56,593 nt of DNA from Acidobacteriota bacterium (GTDB lineage Bacteria; Acidobacteriota; Terriglobia; Bryobacterales; UBA6623): contig JAQCLD010000014.1 of the NCBI GenBank assembly GCA_027592785.1, positions 1 through 56,593 of the forward strand, written 5' to 3'. Under the pieces are notes generated by a model. It was not told the origin of the DNA and did not search any database. It saw only the letters and a program-made list of their open reading frames with translations. Made by a program: the position numbers and the translations under genes. This document shows positions 7,523 through 16,961 of the stretch, in pieces (within the stretch, counting starts at the first letter, position 1; every line of letters begins with the position of its first letter).

Positions 7523-9328
7523 ATGAGCATGCTTCGTTATTTGGTCGTGATTTTTGCGGCAGCGGTATTGTCGGCGGCGCCGGCGGTGGAGCCCGCGGCT
7601 CCGCTACAGTGGCAAACGGTCACTTTGACCTTCGACGGGCCGCAGACATCGGAGACGGCGACCCCCAACCCATTCAATGACTACCGCATGAGCGTGACCT
7701 TCTCGAAGGGCGGGGCAGCGCTGACCGCGCAAGGCTTTTTCGCCGCCGACGGCGACGCGGCCAACACGTCGGCCACGGCAGGCAACAAGTGGCGCGTCCG
7801 TTTCACACCGCCCGAGCCGGGCCGTTGGACGTGGGTCGCTTCATTTCGAACCGGTGCCGACGTGGCATATAGCGCCGACGCGGCTGCAGGTCGTCCCGCC
7901 GCATTCGACGGCGAGACGGGCGCCATCGAAGTGAGCTCGGCCCCGGCCAATGCGCGGGGCTTCCAGGCGAAAGGCTATCTGCGCTACGTCAATGGGCACT
8001 ATCTGCAGTTCCAGAACGGCGACTACTTCCTCAAAGGCGGCGCCGGTTCGCCCGAGAACTTTCTGGGCTACTTCGAATTCGACGGGACCTTCGACACCGC
8101 CAGCCACGGAAGAATCGCCACCGATGCGGGCACCTTCTTGCATCGTTATGCTGCCCATGCACGGGACTGGCGCGCAGGCGACCCTACATGGCAGGGCGGC
8201 AAAGGAAAGAACATCATCGGCGCCCTGAACTACCTGGCATCGGAAGGGATGAACAGTCTCTACTTTCTGACCTACAACCTGGATGGCGGAGACGGCAAAG
8301 ACACTTGGATGTGGACGGATCCGGAAATACGCGATCGATTCGATGTCTCCAAGCTGGATCAATGGGAAATCACGTTTTCTCACATGGAACGGCTCGGCAT
8401 CTTGATGCATCTGTTCATTCAGGAGACCGAGAACGATGAGGAACTCGGCGGCAGTCCGAAGCTGAACCGGACCAGGCAACTCTACCTGCGCGAGCTGGTC
8501 GCCCGTTTCGGCCATCACCTGGGCATCGTTTGGGATCTGGGCGAAGAGAACGACACGCCGCGACTCGACAGGCTTGAGATCTCTCGCTATATCACCAGCC
8601 TCGAAGCCGTCGCCCATCCGGTCACCGTTCACACCCACAACACGCGCAGTCGGCGCAGCTACACCAGCATGATAGGCGCGCCGGAGTTTCAGACGACCGC
8701 CATCCAAGGACGCATGGAAGACGCTAACGCCGAAACGATTTCGCTGCGCGCGCGTTCAGCCTGGTCAGGCCAGCCGTGGGTGATTTTTCACGATGAACAA
8801 GCGCCTGCCTCTGTGGGCGCGATGCCTGATGAGGCCGATCCCACTCACGACAAGCCGCGTAAGCAGGAACTGTGGGGCAACTTGATGGGCGGTGGGTCCG
8901 GCGTCGAATGGTACTTCGGCTACAACTACCCTCACATGGACTTGAATATTGAAGACTGGCGGTCGCGCGACATCCTTTGGGACCAGACGCGCTATGCGCT
9001 GGAGTTCTTTCAACAGCACGTGCCGTTCCACGAGATGTGGCCGGCTAATGACCTTTCCGCGACCGACAACACCTATGTTTTCGCCAAGGAGGGAGATATC
9101 TACGTGGTGTACAGCCCCGAGGCTGAGGCCACGCAAATCACCTTGGCCTCCGGCGAGTACTCGTTGCGGTGGTATAACCCCCGCACCGGCGGCGCCTTGG
9201 TGCAGGGAGCAGCGCCTACGCTTACGGTGAACGACAGCTTGATGCGCGATGAAGGCGTCGTCAGGCTCACGCCGCCCTCTGATCGCGGAAAAGACTGGGT
9301 GGCGCTGCTCAAACGCATCTCGCCATAG
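7523..9328 (+). CDS. exported DUF5060 glycoside-hydrolase-like protein
   Basis: 601 residues from the ATG at 7523, preceded by AGGGAGG at 7511-7517; an in-frame TTG at 7499 is less likely. A signal peptide (MSMLRYLVVIFAAAVLSAAP) leads to a DUF5060 beta-domain (NKWRVRFTPPEPGRWTW). A TIM-barrel-like region follows, with GMNSLYFLTYNLDGGDG, WDLGEENDTPR and HTHNTRS, then a C-terminal beta domain ending GEYSLRWYNPRTGG, similar to the collagen-binding-like tail found in such proteins. WDLGEEND offers candidate acidic catalytic residues. Likely acts on polysaccharide outside the inner membrane; substrate unknown. Confidence 0.82.
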   Translation: MSMLRYLVVIFAAAVLSAAPAVEPAAPLQWQTVTLTFDGPQTSETATPNPFNDYRMSVTFSKGGAALTAQGFFAADGDAANTSATAGNKWRVRFTPPEPGRWTWVASFRTGADVAYSADAAAGRPAAFDGETGAIEVSSAPANARGFQAKGYLRYVNGHYLQFQNGDYFLKGGAGSPENFLGYFEFDGTFDTASHGRIATDAGTFLHRYAAHARDWRAGDPTWQGGKGKNIIGALNYLASEGMNSLYFLTYNLDGGDGKDTWMWTDPEIRDRFDVSKLDQWEITFSHMERLGILMHLFIQETENDEELGGSPKLNRTRQLYLRELVARFGHHLGIVWDLGEENDTPRLDRLEISRYITSLEAVAHPVTVHTHNTRSRRSYTSMIGAPEFQTTAIQGRMEDANAETISLRARSAWSGQPWVIFHDEQAPASVGAMPDEADPTHDKPRKQELWGNLMGGGSGVEWYFGYNYPHMDLNIEDWRSRDILWDQTRYALEFFQQHVPFHEMWPANDLSATDNTYVFAKEGDIYVVYSPEAEATQITLASGEYSLRWYNPRTGGALVQGAAPTLTVNDSLMRDEGVVRLTPPSDRGKDWVALLKRISP

Positions 9329-9338
9329 CCCGCTTGCC

Positions 9339-11990
9339 TTACCGCGCTTGCACGACTTGGGCGCTTGTCTGAGCGCCCCTGCGGCTGGTCACTACAATTT
9401 CATCGCCCGGCTGAGGGCCTACCAGGCCTGCCACTGCTACGCTGCCGTCGGACTGCGAGCGGTCGCCCCGAATCGGTCGCCCGTCTGCATCAGAGAAGAG
9501 TACGTCGGCGTCAGGCAGAACTGTGAGCCGATCAACACGGCATGTCGCGGGCCGACCGGTATTACTTGCCCGATCGGCCACATGGCCTCCGCCTCGTGGC
9601 GTTTCGCTGGGCGGATCAATCAAGTTGCGCAGTTTCAGCTCGAACGCCGGTTCTACCCCTCGCGGATCGAAGACCATTTCCAAGAAATTCCAGTAATACG
9701 GGCCGTCTATCTTCCGCAGATCGGGCGTGTCGTGGCTCTGGTGGTAGAGCGCTTTAATCTCGACATCGCGTCCGTCAAAGTCTTTCATTCGCGGACCGAA
9801 GCCTTGCTTCAAGCCCCGGCCGCCGCTGCGCCCGATCGGGCCGAAGGAACATTCATACAAGCGCTGGTCGGTATTGCGCATAAGGCAGCCCGCATGCACG
9901 TCGCCATAGACGCTGATCACTCCGTCACGGCTGCCCAGAACTTCCAATACGCGGTCGGCTCCGGCTGTAACCCAACCGGCGTAGTCAGCCGCGACTCGAT
10001 CCCGCTCGCCGAGCTCTGTCTTGAAGTCGGCTCTGGATGCGTTGCCGGTCCAGATCGTGTGCATGCCGTTGATGCCGGTAAGACAGATGAGCGGCGAAGA
10101 GTCGGTCTGAATCGTCTCTGTCAACCAGGCGAACTGTTCTTCGCCTAAGAGACTGCGGGTGACGTCTTTCCGGCTGTAGAGATTCTGTTGGCCGCCCCAC
10201 CCTTCGTCGTCCCACATGTTCGTGTCTTGACTGGACCGCCACAAACGGGAGTCGAGAATGAGCAGGCTGAAGTCGCGGTTGGGCATCTTCCAGCGCCGCC
10301 ACTTCTTGGGGTTCTCCGTGCCCGAGGGATGTTCGTCGCCGGTAACCAGATGGTGAACAGTCTGGAAGTTGCGACGCATGTAATCCGGATCCTGGCCCAG
10401 GTCGGCATGATTGCGGATGGCGATCTGTTCGGGACCCTTAACGTCGTCCATACCGTAGTCATGGTCTCCGGGGTTGATCGTGTTCCAATGCCGCATCATC
10501 TGCCATCGGCTCGTCGGTCCGCAAAGCGTCGTCGTAACTACCTTGAAAGCGTCATCGACCGACGGCGGGTAGAGCAGCAGCTCCATATACCAGACGTCGT
10601 CTTCCCACATCATCACTTGGAAGTCGTAGTCGTCCAGGTGCCGGTAGGCGTCGGGCGTCGGCTGATCGTGGACCCAGAAACCGCCGCCCACTTCGGCGTC
10701 CGGCAATTTGGGGCCTCCGCCGCTAATGGCGTGGCACGAGAGGCCGCACAGACGATAAGGGGCCCGCAGGCGTGGCAAGCGCCCTACATAGCCGCCATCT
10801 GAGGGGACTTCGCCGACCATCGCGGTTCCGACGCCGACTGCGTCCGTGCCTAGGCGTGGGTCTGTGGTGACGTTTTCTCCATCCTTCCAGATCGTGTAAA
10901 AGAGAGCAGTGTCAGCGGGGTTCGCCGGCAGCACGGCATCAATCACCGCGGTATTGACGCGAAAGTCGTTGCTGACAACGCGGCCTCGCCCTGCGGGCGC
11001 CACCGAAGCCCACCCCTGGGAGGGGCTTTCCGTCGAGGCGATGCGCACTTCCGCCCATTCCCCGTTGTTGCGAAAAAGACTGACAAAGCGAACCTGCCAT
11101 TTGTCGTCGACTTGCTTGAGCGTGTCGCCGAGCGCGTAACAGACATGGCACTCGTTGATCGCCGGATTCAGGGGCTCGTTGCGGTCGGGGAAGACTTCGA
11201 AGCCGGTGATCTCGAAGTCCAGCAGGCCTTGGCCGACGATCCCCACGAAGCCATTGGTTTGTTGTTTGCGATTGACGCCCGCGACTCGGACGGTGTGGGT
11301 GTCAGAGTTGATCGCTAGCGTGGCTGTGACATCGGCCGCTTCGGAATCGGAGCCTGAAACTTCAACTTCGATCGCCAGCACATCGCCGGCTTTGGGGGAA
11401 ACGGTTGAGCGCGGCGTCGCGGGCGCGTCTGTTAGGCCGTGGTCGTAAAGACCGAACTGACCATCGTCGCGCCAGGCAGCGAACCAAGCCGACTTCCCGT
11501 CCTGGCCGCCTTGACCGAATGATTCAAACAGAGTGGCGGAGCCGAACGCCAGACCGAGTAGGCCGTAGCCAGGTTGATACATCTGCCACGAGGGGTCGTC
11601 GGCCCCCTGGGGTCCGTGCGGGCGCGCCTTGATGCGGGCCTCAATGCGCAGCTTATAGTTGCCGGTCAACTTCCAATCACGCCGCCAGATAAATCCCGGC
11701 GGCAACGAGGGGTCATAGTCGACAGGCATCGTCGAGCTGCCGAGCCTATCGGCGTGGGTTTCGTAGTGGTAGGGAAAGCCGGTCTTTCGCGCTCGGTCGC
11801 CGTAGTTGTGAAGCCGTCGGCGGAGGGCATTGGATTCGATCTTCCAATAACCGGGGTTCAGCGATTCCCAGTCATCGCCGTGATAGAGCGAATTCGGTTG
11901 TCGGAAGTCAGCGGCAAAAGTCCGGTCGGCAACCACGGCGGCGACGGCGGCGGCGGCCGCAGAAGTTTTGAGGAAATCGCGTCGGTCCAT
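9339..11990 (-). CDS. PhoD-like alkaline phosphatase, Tat-exported
   Basis: 883 residues from the ATG at 11988-11990 (MDRRDFLKTSAAAAAV), a clear twin-arginine signal; a TTG two codons upstream is possible. After a long N-terminal beta-rich region (about 1-380), which may be a lectin-like module, the metallophosphatase part contains NPGDHDYGMDD, LLILDSRLW, LLGEEQFAWLTE, a TGINGMHTIW segment and the metal-binding GDVHAGCLM. PhoD-family enzymes hydrolyse phosphate mono- or diesters with Ca and Fe. The extra N-terminal domain makes it longer than typical PhoD (about 550). It converges with the DUF5060 gene with 10 bp between stops. Confidence 0.8.
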   Translation of the reverse strand: MDRRDFLKTSAAAAAVAAVVADRTFAADFRQPNSLYHGDDWESLNPGYWKIESNALRRRLHNYGDRARKTGFPYHYETHADRLGSSTMPVDYDPSLPPGFIWRRDWKLTGNYKLRIEARIKARPHGPQGADDPSWQMYQPGYGLLGLAFGSATLFESFGQGGQDGKSAWFAAWRDDGQFGLYDHGLTDAPATPRSTVSPKAGDVLAIEVEVSGSDSEAADVTATLAINSDTHTVRVAGVNRKQQTNGFVGIVGQGLLDFEITGFEVFPDRNEPLNPAINECHVCYALGDTLKQVDDKWQVRFVSLFRNNGEWAEVRIASTESPSQGWASVAPAGRGRVVSNDFRVNTAVIDAVLPANPADTALFYTIWKDGENVTTDPRLGTDAVGVGTAMVGEVPSDGGYVGRLPRLRAPYRLCGLSCHAISGGGPKLPDAEVGGGFWVHDQPTPDAYRHLDDYDFQVMMWEDDVWYMELLLYPPSVDDAFKVVTTTLCGPTSRWQMMRHWNTINPGDHDYGMDDVKGPEQIAIRNHADLGQDPDYMRRNFQTVHHLVTGDEHPSGTENPKKWRRWKMPNRDFSLLILDSRLWRSSQDTNMWDDEGWGGQQNLYSRKDVTRSLLGEEQFAWLTETIQTDSSPLICLTGINGMHTIWTGNASRADFKTELGERDRVAADYAGWVTAGADRVLEVLGSRDGVISVYGDVHAGCLMRNTDQRLYECSFGPIGRSGGRGLKQGFGPRMKDFDGRDVEIKALYHQSHDTPDLRKIDGPYYWNFLEMVFDPRGVEPAFELKLRNLIDPPSETPRGGGHVADRASNTGRPATCRVDRLTVLPDADVLFSDADGRPIRGDRSQSDGSVAVAGLVGPQPGDEIVVTSRRGAQTSAQVVQAR

Positions 11991-12081
11991 GGCCAACTAG
12001 TTTACTGTCTTGGGCCGAATCCATACGAAATAGGCGCCGAACAAGCGCGTCCCGACTTTGTCTGATACCTGGCCCCAGGGA

Positions 12082-12888
12082 CTAAGAAAACGACGCCGCC
12101 AGGGGACTGACCGAAGTCCCCTCATCCCCAACGTTCGCCTCGACAACAAGTAGCGCCTCCTCGTCAGCGGGGCCCTCAGCCAGAACGACGCCGCCAGGGC
12201 CGTAGGCCAGCGAACACCCAACACACTTGCGCCCTGTCCAGGGACCGCCAGTGATCCTCCCGACGCTGCTCACGGCAATCACTGTCATCGGGAACCGCGT
12301 CGTGAGCGCCTGATACGCCTCGCGCCAAATCTTTCCGTAGGGTTTGACGGCATTGTCGTGGTCACCGTCCACCGCCCAGGCGCAGGGCGACAACAACAAC
12401 CGGCAACCCATGCGCCCCAACGCTCCGCCAATCTCCGGCGAATCCGGATAGTTGTCGGCACAAACCGCCAGGCCAACCCGTCCCAACTCCGTAGCCGCTG
12501 CAGCGATTCCGGTCCCGAGCGAATAAAGATCATGTGCCAAAGCCAGCTCATTCACCTTGTGGTGCTTGAGGACAATCTCCCCATGAGGAGACACGAGCAC
12601 CGCCGTATTGAACAGCCGGTCCCCGTCGCGCTCCACTAGGCCCGCCGCCAACCAAAGCTTGTAGTCGCGGGCCGCCGAGATAAGCTGGCCGCTGTGTTCG
12701 CCGGGAATCGGCTGCGCGCCCTGGCGCGCCGAAGGGTCCGTCCAACCAAAGTCCAAGCACTCGGGCAGAACGACGGCAATGCAGCCTGCCTCAGCCGCCC
12801 GCTGGATCATGCCCACGGCCCGAGCCAAGTTCTCAACCGGCCGCCCGCCCAGCACCAACATCTGCGCCATACCAATCCGGAGCGTCAT
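12082..12888 (-). CDS. carbon-nitrogen hydrolase (nitrilase family)
   Basis: 268 residues with the nitrilase-superfamily triad in place: Glu43 (LPECLDFGW), Lys111 (LKHHKVNE) and Cys143 (AVCADNYPD). The family cleaves C-N bonds in amides, nitriles or N-carbamoyl compounds; the substrate is not predictable. There is no signal peptide. It sits upstream of the PhoD-like gene on the same strand with 91 bp between and may be co-transcribed. Confidence 0.88.
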   Translation of the reverse strand: MTLRIGMAQMLVLGGRPVENLARAVGMIQRAAEAGCIAVVLPECLDFGWTDPSARQGAQPIPGEHSGQLISAARDYKLWLAAGLVERDGDRLFNTAVLVSPHGEIVLKHHKVNELALAHDLYSLGTGIAAAATELGRVGLAVCADNYPDSPEIGGALGRMGCRLLLSPCAWAVDGDHDNAVKPYGKIWREAYQALTTRFPMTVIAVSSVGRITGGPWTGRKCVGCSLAYGPGGVVLAEGPADEEALLVVEANVGDEGTSVSPLAASFS

Positions 12889-12948
12889 CGCTCCATTCTC
12901 GCAACTTTAAATGCCTCTACCATGGTCTGCAGGGTTAAGCGGTTTCCT

Positions 12949-13140
12949 ATGACCACGCAGTCGTTGCTCAAAGTAATGACCTGGCTTTTTCTCTTCGCTG
13001 GAGTTGCCGGGTTAGCCGTAAGCGGATCGCAGTACCTTCGCGGAGCTTCGCTTGCGGACTACGGCGTTATGGCGATCGGCAGTACGTTCTGGCTCCTATG
13101 TTCTGCGATCGCCTTCTTCCTCCGTTCCAGGCTGGCCTAG
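12949..13140 (+). CDS. small two-helix membrane protein
   Basis: 63 residues from the ATG at 12949 (MTTQSLLKVMTWLFLFAGVA). Two hydrophobic helices (about 10-26 and 38-55) are separated by a short polar loop (GSQYLRGASLADYG), with a basic C-terminus (RSRLA). An in-frame ATG at 12922 would add nine residues. The Shine-Dalgarno is weak for both. No family recognised. It ends convergently against the enolase-superfamily gene with a four-base overlap. Confidence 0.55.
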   Translation: MTTQSLLKVMTWLFLFAGVAGLAVSGSQYLRGASLADYGVMAIGSTFWLLCSAIAFFLRSRLA

Positions 13141-14330
13141 AGGGCTGCCGGAAGCCGCTTTTCAAGCTCCGCGGAATCCAGTTCGATTCCTAGGCCAGGC
13201 CCGTCAGGAATCGGAACCTCGCCCTGAGCGTTTATCGTGGGGAACGTGCCGCCTGTCACGCTGGTATACAGTTCGTCGTCCTCGGCTTCCCACTCGTGGA
13301 TGAAGAAGTTGCGGCTGCCCGCAACCGCATGCATCGAGCTGACGTGTCCGACTGGTCCGTAGGGGCTGTGCGGTGCGATCTCGACGTCGTAGGTCTCAGC
13401 TAGCGCCGCGATCTTGCGCAGTTCGGTGATGCCGCCGCAGTGGACGACGTCGGGCTGCACAATCTCGACGGCGCCAGCTTTCAGTAGCGGCTTGAACTCG
13501 TTGCGCGACAGATATCCTTCTCCCGTGGCGATCGGTACAGGACTGCGGTCCGCGAGTCGCTCAAAGGCATCCCAGCGTTCACGCCAAATCGGCTCTTCGA
13601 TGAACATTGGCTTGTAGGGCGCGACCTCATTCGCCAACTCTAAGGCCGTGCGAACCGTGAACCTTTCCGCCAATTCCAGGCCAACGTCCAGTTCATTGCC
13701 CACGGCATTGCGGATGGCTTTAAGCGACGCCACTGTGTGATTGATCCGCTCGCGCGGCGTGCTGCCGATCAGCGCCCACTTCACCGCCGTCCAGCCGGCG
13801 CGGCGCGTTTGCTCGGCGCGACGGGCGAAAGCGTCCGGCGAGAAATCGCCCTTCAATCCGGCGTCCCAATGCGTGTAGTAGGCACGTAGATGGGTGCTTA
13901 ACCGGCCGCCCAGAAGCCGCCAGACGGGTACGCCCAGGCGCTTGCCCTCCAGGTCCCACAGCGCAATATCGACCGCGGAGAGTGCTGTTGTCAGGGCGCC
14001 GCCTCGTCGCCAGCGCGCTTCGTCGTAGTACAGCCTGTGCCAGTGCGTTTCCGGGCCGGCCGGATCGCGCCCGACGAGTAGCGGCTCAAGCCAGCGCAGC
14101 GCCTCGGCGGCGATCTTCGGCCGTAGCGGCAGCGTCGCCTCTCCCAAACCCACCAAACCGCCGTCGGTGTGGATCTCCAGCATCACCAGAGTCCGCCACG
14201 CGACGCGCACCTGAGCCATGCGGATTACGAATTTTGTGATCTTGAGCGAACCGTCAGCCTGGGCACGCAGAGGCCGCAAGGCCAACGGCGCAAGCAATAA
14301 CGCTCGGCGTGAGACGCCGGTGAAACTCAT
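13137..14330 (-). CDS. enolase-superfamily dehydratase, exported
   Basis: 397 residues from the ATG at 14328-14330. A Tat-like signal (SRRALLLAPLALRPLRAQA) precedes a mandelate racemase/muconate-lactonizing-type fold. The N-terminal capping domain has WLEPLLVGRDP; the barrel has TAVKWALIG, a LELAERF metal ligand near Glu219, FIEEPIWRE (Glu245/246), ATGEGY (Glu271) and a C-terminal APHSPYGP His321. The pattern resembles galactonate-dehydratase-like acid-sugar dehydratases. A signal peptide is unusual for this family. It is divergent from a second exported enolase-superfamily gene 121 bp away. Confidence 0.83.
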   Translation of the reverse strand: MSFTGVSRRALLLAPLALRPLRAQADGSLKITKFVIRMAQVRVAWRTLVMLEIHTDGGLVGLGEATLPLRPKIAAEALRWLEPLLVGRDPAGPETHWHRLYYDEARWRRGGALTTALSAVDIALWDLEGKRLGVPVWRLLGGRLSTHLRAYYTHWDAGLKGDFSPDAFARRAEQTRRAGWTAVKWALIGSTPRERINHTVASLKAIRNAVGNELDVGLELAERFTVRTALELANEVAPYKPMFIEEPIWRERWDAFERLADRSPVPIATGEGYLSRNEFKPLLKAGAVEIVQPDVVHCGGITELRKIAALAETYDVEIAPHSPYGPVGHVSSMHAVAGSRNFFIHEWEAEDDELYTSVTGGTFPTINAQGEVPIPDGPGLGIELDSAELEKRLPAAL

Positions 14331-14437
14331 GGCGACAGTATAGGCGAGGCACGGAATCAAACAGAAAAGGGCTGCGCGTTGGTTTCGCCAGCCACGACAC
14401 AAAGCCGCAGCGACTCTAGCCTGGACTCGCGCCTTGC

Positions 14438-14443
14438 TACAAT
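14438..14443 (+). promoter_or_regulatory. -10 box suggesting a leaderless transcript
   Basis: TACAAT ends eight bases before the ATG at 14452, so transcription should begin within a base or two of the start codon. No Shine-Dalgarno is present and no good -35 is visible. Confidence 0.4.
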
Positions 14444-14451
14444 TCTCAGCG

Positions 14452-15816
14452 ATGAACCGACGTCGCTTGCTCAAGACCTTGCCGTTCGCCGCAGCCGCGC
14501 TGGCGTCCGTTCCCGCAAGGGCCGCTAAGCCGATTCGCATCACGCGTGTCGACTCGAACTTCGAGCGCGAACCGCTCATCCGGCCCTTCGGATTCAAGGG
14601 CGGTTACATGACCGAGATCTGGCAGACCGCCGCCCGCATGGAAAGCGAATCCGGCCTCCACAAGGTCGGTCTCTGCACCCAAAACGTCCTGTGGTCCGAC
14701 GCTGGCATCTTTGCTGAACATACCGAGTCGGGCGGCAACGCGTTGATGTACGCCCTCGCCGAGTACGCCGTGAAGATCGTTAAGGGACAGACGTTCGAGC
14801 ATCCCATCGATCTACTGGACGATGTCCTCGACGACGTCTTCGAATATGGCAAGAAGATCACCGGCAACCCAAGCCTACGCAAGACCTTTGCCCTGAACGC
14901 GCTGGTTGGTTTCGACAACGCTGCTTGGCTGCTCTACGCCGCCGAGAACGGCATTACGAACTTCGACGGATTGATTCCTGACCGCTACAAGCCTGGCCTT
15001 GCGCACCGGCACGAGCGCGTCATCAGTGCGCCGTCGATCGCTTTCACGATTCCGGTCAACGAGATCAAACAAGCAGCCGACGACGGATTCTTCTTCATCA
15101 AGATCAAGCTAGGCTCGCCCGGCTCACAGCAAGAAATGCTGCAGCGCGACATTGAGCGCCTGACCGAAATACACCGCACCATCGGCCACTACCAGACTGC
15201 GCATACCGCCGACGGCAAGCTCCCGTATTACTTCGACATGAATGGCCGCTACGAGAGCAAAGACACTCTGTTGCGACTGATCGACCATGCCCGCAAGATT
15301 GGCGCCTACGACCAGATCGCCGTGCTCGAAGAACCGTTCCCCGAGGATCTCAAGATCGACGTCAGCGACATCCCCCTGCGGCTCGCCGCTGACGAGGCGG
15401 CGCACACAGACGTCGATGCCCTGGAGCGCATCCAGATGGGCTACAAAGCGATCGCCCTCAAGGCTATCGCGAAGACGCTCAGCATGACCATGAAGATCGC
15501 CCAGGTCGCCCATGATCACGGCATCCCATGCTTCTGCGCCGACCTCACCGTCAATCCCATCCTGCAAGACTGGAACAAGAACATCGCCGCGAGATTGGCG
15601 CCCCTACCGGGCGTCAAAGGTGGCCTGATGGAGGCCAACGGCCATCAAAACTACAGTCGATGGGAGCAGCTGAAGGCGTATCATCCTCTCGCGGGCGCGT
15701 CGTGGACGAAGTGGGAAGACGGGGCCTTCCCGCTCGATGATGAGTTCTACGCCAAGAGCGGCGGTATCTTCCTGCCGTCCGCTCATTACGAAGGGCTGTT
15801 TCACGACCCGGTCTGA
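14452..15816 (+). CDS. Tat-exported enolase-superfamily protein
   Basis: 454 residues from the ATG at 14452; the longer in-frame start at 14434 would lie upstream of the -10 box. A Tat signal (MNRRRLLKTLPFAAAALASV) is followed by an enolase-superfamily core: Lys217/Lys219 in FIKIKLG, Asp262 and Asn264 in FDMNGRY, Glu293/294 in VLEEPFPED, and Asp314/Glu315 in AADEAAHTD. The KxK and acidic ligands suggest an active racemase or dehydratase. It begins a tightly packed run with DUF362 and an unknown gene. The substrate is unknown; it differs clearly from the divergent enolase-like protein next door. Confidence 0.82.
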   Translation: MNRRRLLKTLPFAAAALASVPARAAKPIRITRVDSNFEREPLIRPFGFKGGYMTEIWQTAARMESESGLHKVGLCTQNVLWSDAGIFAEHTESGGNALMYALAEYAVKIVKGQTFEHPIDLLDDVLDDVFEYGKKITGNPSLRKTFALNALVGFDNAAWLLYAAENGITNFDGLIPDRYKPGLAHRHERVISAPSIAFTIPVNEIKQAADDGFFFIKIKLGSPGSQQEMLQRDIERLTEIHRTIGHYQTAHTADGKLPYYFDMNGRYESKDTLLRLIDHARKIGAYDQIAVLEEPFPEDLKIDVSDIPLRLAADEAAHTDVDALERIQMGYKAIALKAIAKTLSMTMKIAQVAHDHGIPCFCADLTVNPILQDWNKNIAARLAPLPGVKGGLMEANGHQNYSRWEQLKAYHPLAGASWTKWEDGAFPLDDEFYAKSGGIFLPSAHYEGLFHDPV

Positions 15817-15827
15817 GGAGGCTTATC

Positions 15828-16961
15828 TTGGAGCGACGCCGTTTTCTTAGAGTGACCGCGCTGGCATCCGCCGCCGGCATCGCCAAAGGCCAAGCCGACG
15901 ACGTACCGGACTATCGAGTCGTCACGCCTTTTGCCCGGTCTGAGAATCCAGGCATGCCCGGTCCCTATCCCGGCCGCGTCGTGCGTGTCCGCTCCCAGAA
16001 CTGCATCGAAGCGGCGACGGAACGCGTCGACATCCCCACCGTGCAGCAGATGATGGCGCGCGGCATGAGCGAACTCACCGGCGACCGCGACCATCGCGAC
16101 AGTTGGCGGCGCTTCTGCTCTTCCGAAGACACCGTCGGCATCAAAGTGAACAGTTCGGGCGCGCCGACAAAGATGAACTCGCGCCCAGAAGTCGTCGCCG
16201 AGATCTGCGCTCGCCTCATCGACGCAGGAGTGAAGCCCGGCGAAATCTTCGTGCATGACCGGAATACCGGCCAACTGAGTCAGATCCATTACGAGGACTA
16301 TGTCCCCGACGGCGTCCGGGTCGAAACCGAAGTGGGCTATTTGGGCTTCGATCCCGACGTATTCGTCGACGTCAATTTCTTCGGCGAAGACGATACGCGC
16401 TCGTTCATCCTGCGCATGGCGACCGAACGTTTCACCAAGATCATCAACGTCCCCAACATGAAGGATCACAACGCATCAGGCGTCACTGGCTGTCTCAAGA
16501 ACCTCGCCTATGGCGAGTTCAGCAACGTGGCCCGCTCGCACTATCATGCCAAGACGCACACCGGTACCTTCATCGGCACACTCTGCAATGTCGAGCCGCT
16601 GCGTTCGCGCACCGTGCTTCAAGTCATGGACGGGTTAATTGGTGTGTGGCACGGCGGTCCGTTCTCTAACGACCCGCGCTTCCGCTTTTACCCCAAGCAG
16701 ATGTTGTTCGGCACCGATCCGGTGGCCATCGACCGCATCCTGATCGACGTCATCGACGACAAGCGCAAGGCCGAAGGCGCCATCTCCGTCTGGGATCGCT
16801 CGGACGAGCATCTCGACTCCGAGGATCATTCCAAGTGGGCCAAGGACCCCAACGTCAACCGTTTCTATCGTGAGACCGGACACATCGAATACGCGTCGCG
16901 TTTTGGCCTGGGCGTCTACGACATCGACCGTATCGACTTGAGGGAGATTCAGATCGCATGA
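15828..16961 (+). CDS. DUF362-domain protein, exported
   Basis: 377 residues, beginning at a TTG (15828-15830) chosen because GAGGAGG lies six bases upstream and overlaps the preceding gene's stop. The N-terminus (MERRRFLRVTALASAAGIAK) is a Tat-like signal. The DUF362 core has VGIKVNSSGAPTKMNSRPEV, HDRNTGQL, INVPNMKDHNASGVTGC and GTDPVAIDRI, typical of the family. No ferredoxin-type cysteine cluster is present, unlike some DUF362 proteins. Biochemical role unknown. It overlaps the next gene by four bases (ATGA). Confidence 0.8.
   Translation: MERRRFLRVTALASAAGIAKGQADDVPDYRVVTPFARSENPGMPGPYPGRVVRVRSQNCIEAATERVDIPTVQQMMARGMSELTGDRDHRDSWRRFCSSEDTVGIKVNSSGAPTKMNSRPEVVAEICARLIDAGVKPGEIFVHDRNTGQLSQIHYEDYVPDGVRVETEVGYLGFDPDVFVDVNFFGEDDTRSFILRMATERFTKIINVPNMKDHNASGVTGCLKNLAYGEFSNVARSHYHAKTHTGTFIGTLCNVEPLRSRTVLQVMDGLIGVWHGGPFSNDPRFRFYPKQMLFGTDPVAIDRILIDVIDDKRKAEGAISVWDRSDEHLDSEDHSKWAKDPNVNRFYRETGHIEYASRFGLGVYDIDRIDLREIQIA

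Noticed and set aside
7841-8707. Long open frame (288 codons) on the minus strand inside the DUF5060 gene
   Set aside because: No signature; antisense shadow of a G+C-rich coding region with an annotated, well-supported gene on the plus strand.
9249-10148. 299-codon plus-strand frame across the end of the DUF5060 gene and the PhoD-like gene
   Set aside because: Antisense to the PhoD-like coding sequence and without recognisable domains.
12694-12948. Plus-strand extension upstream of the small membrane protein
   Set aside because: Antisense to the nitrilase gene; only the part from 12949 reads as a membrane protein.
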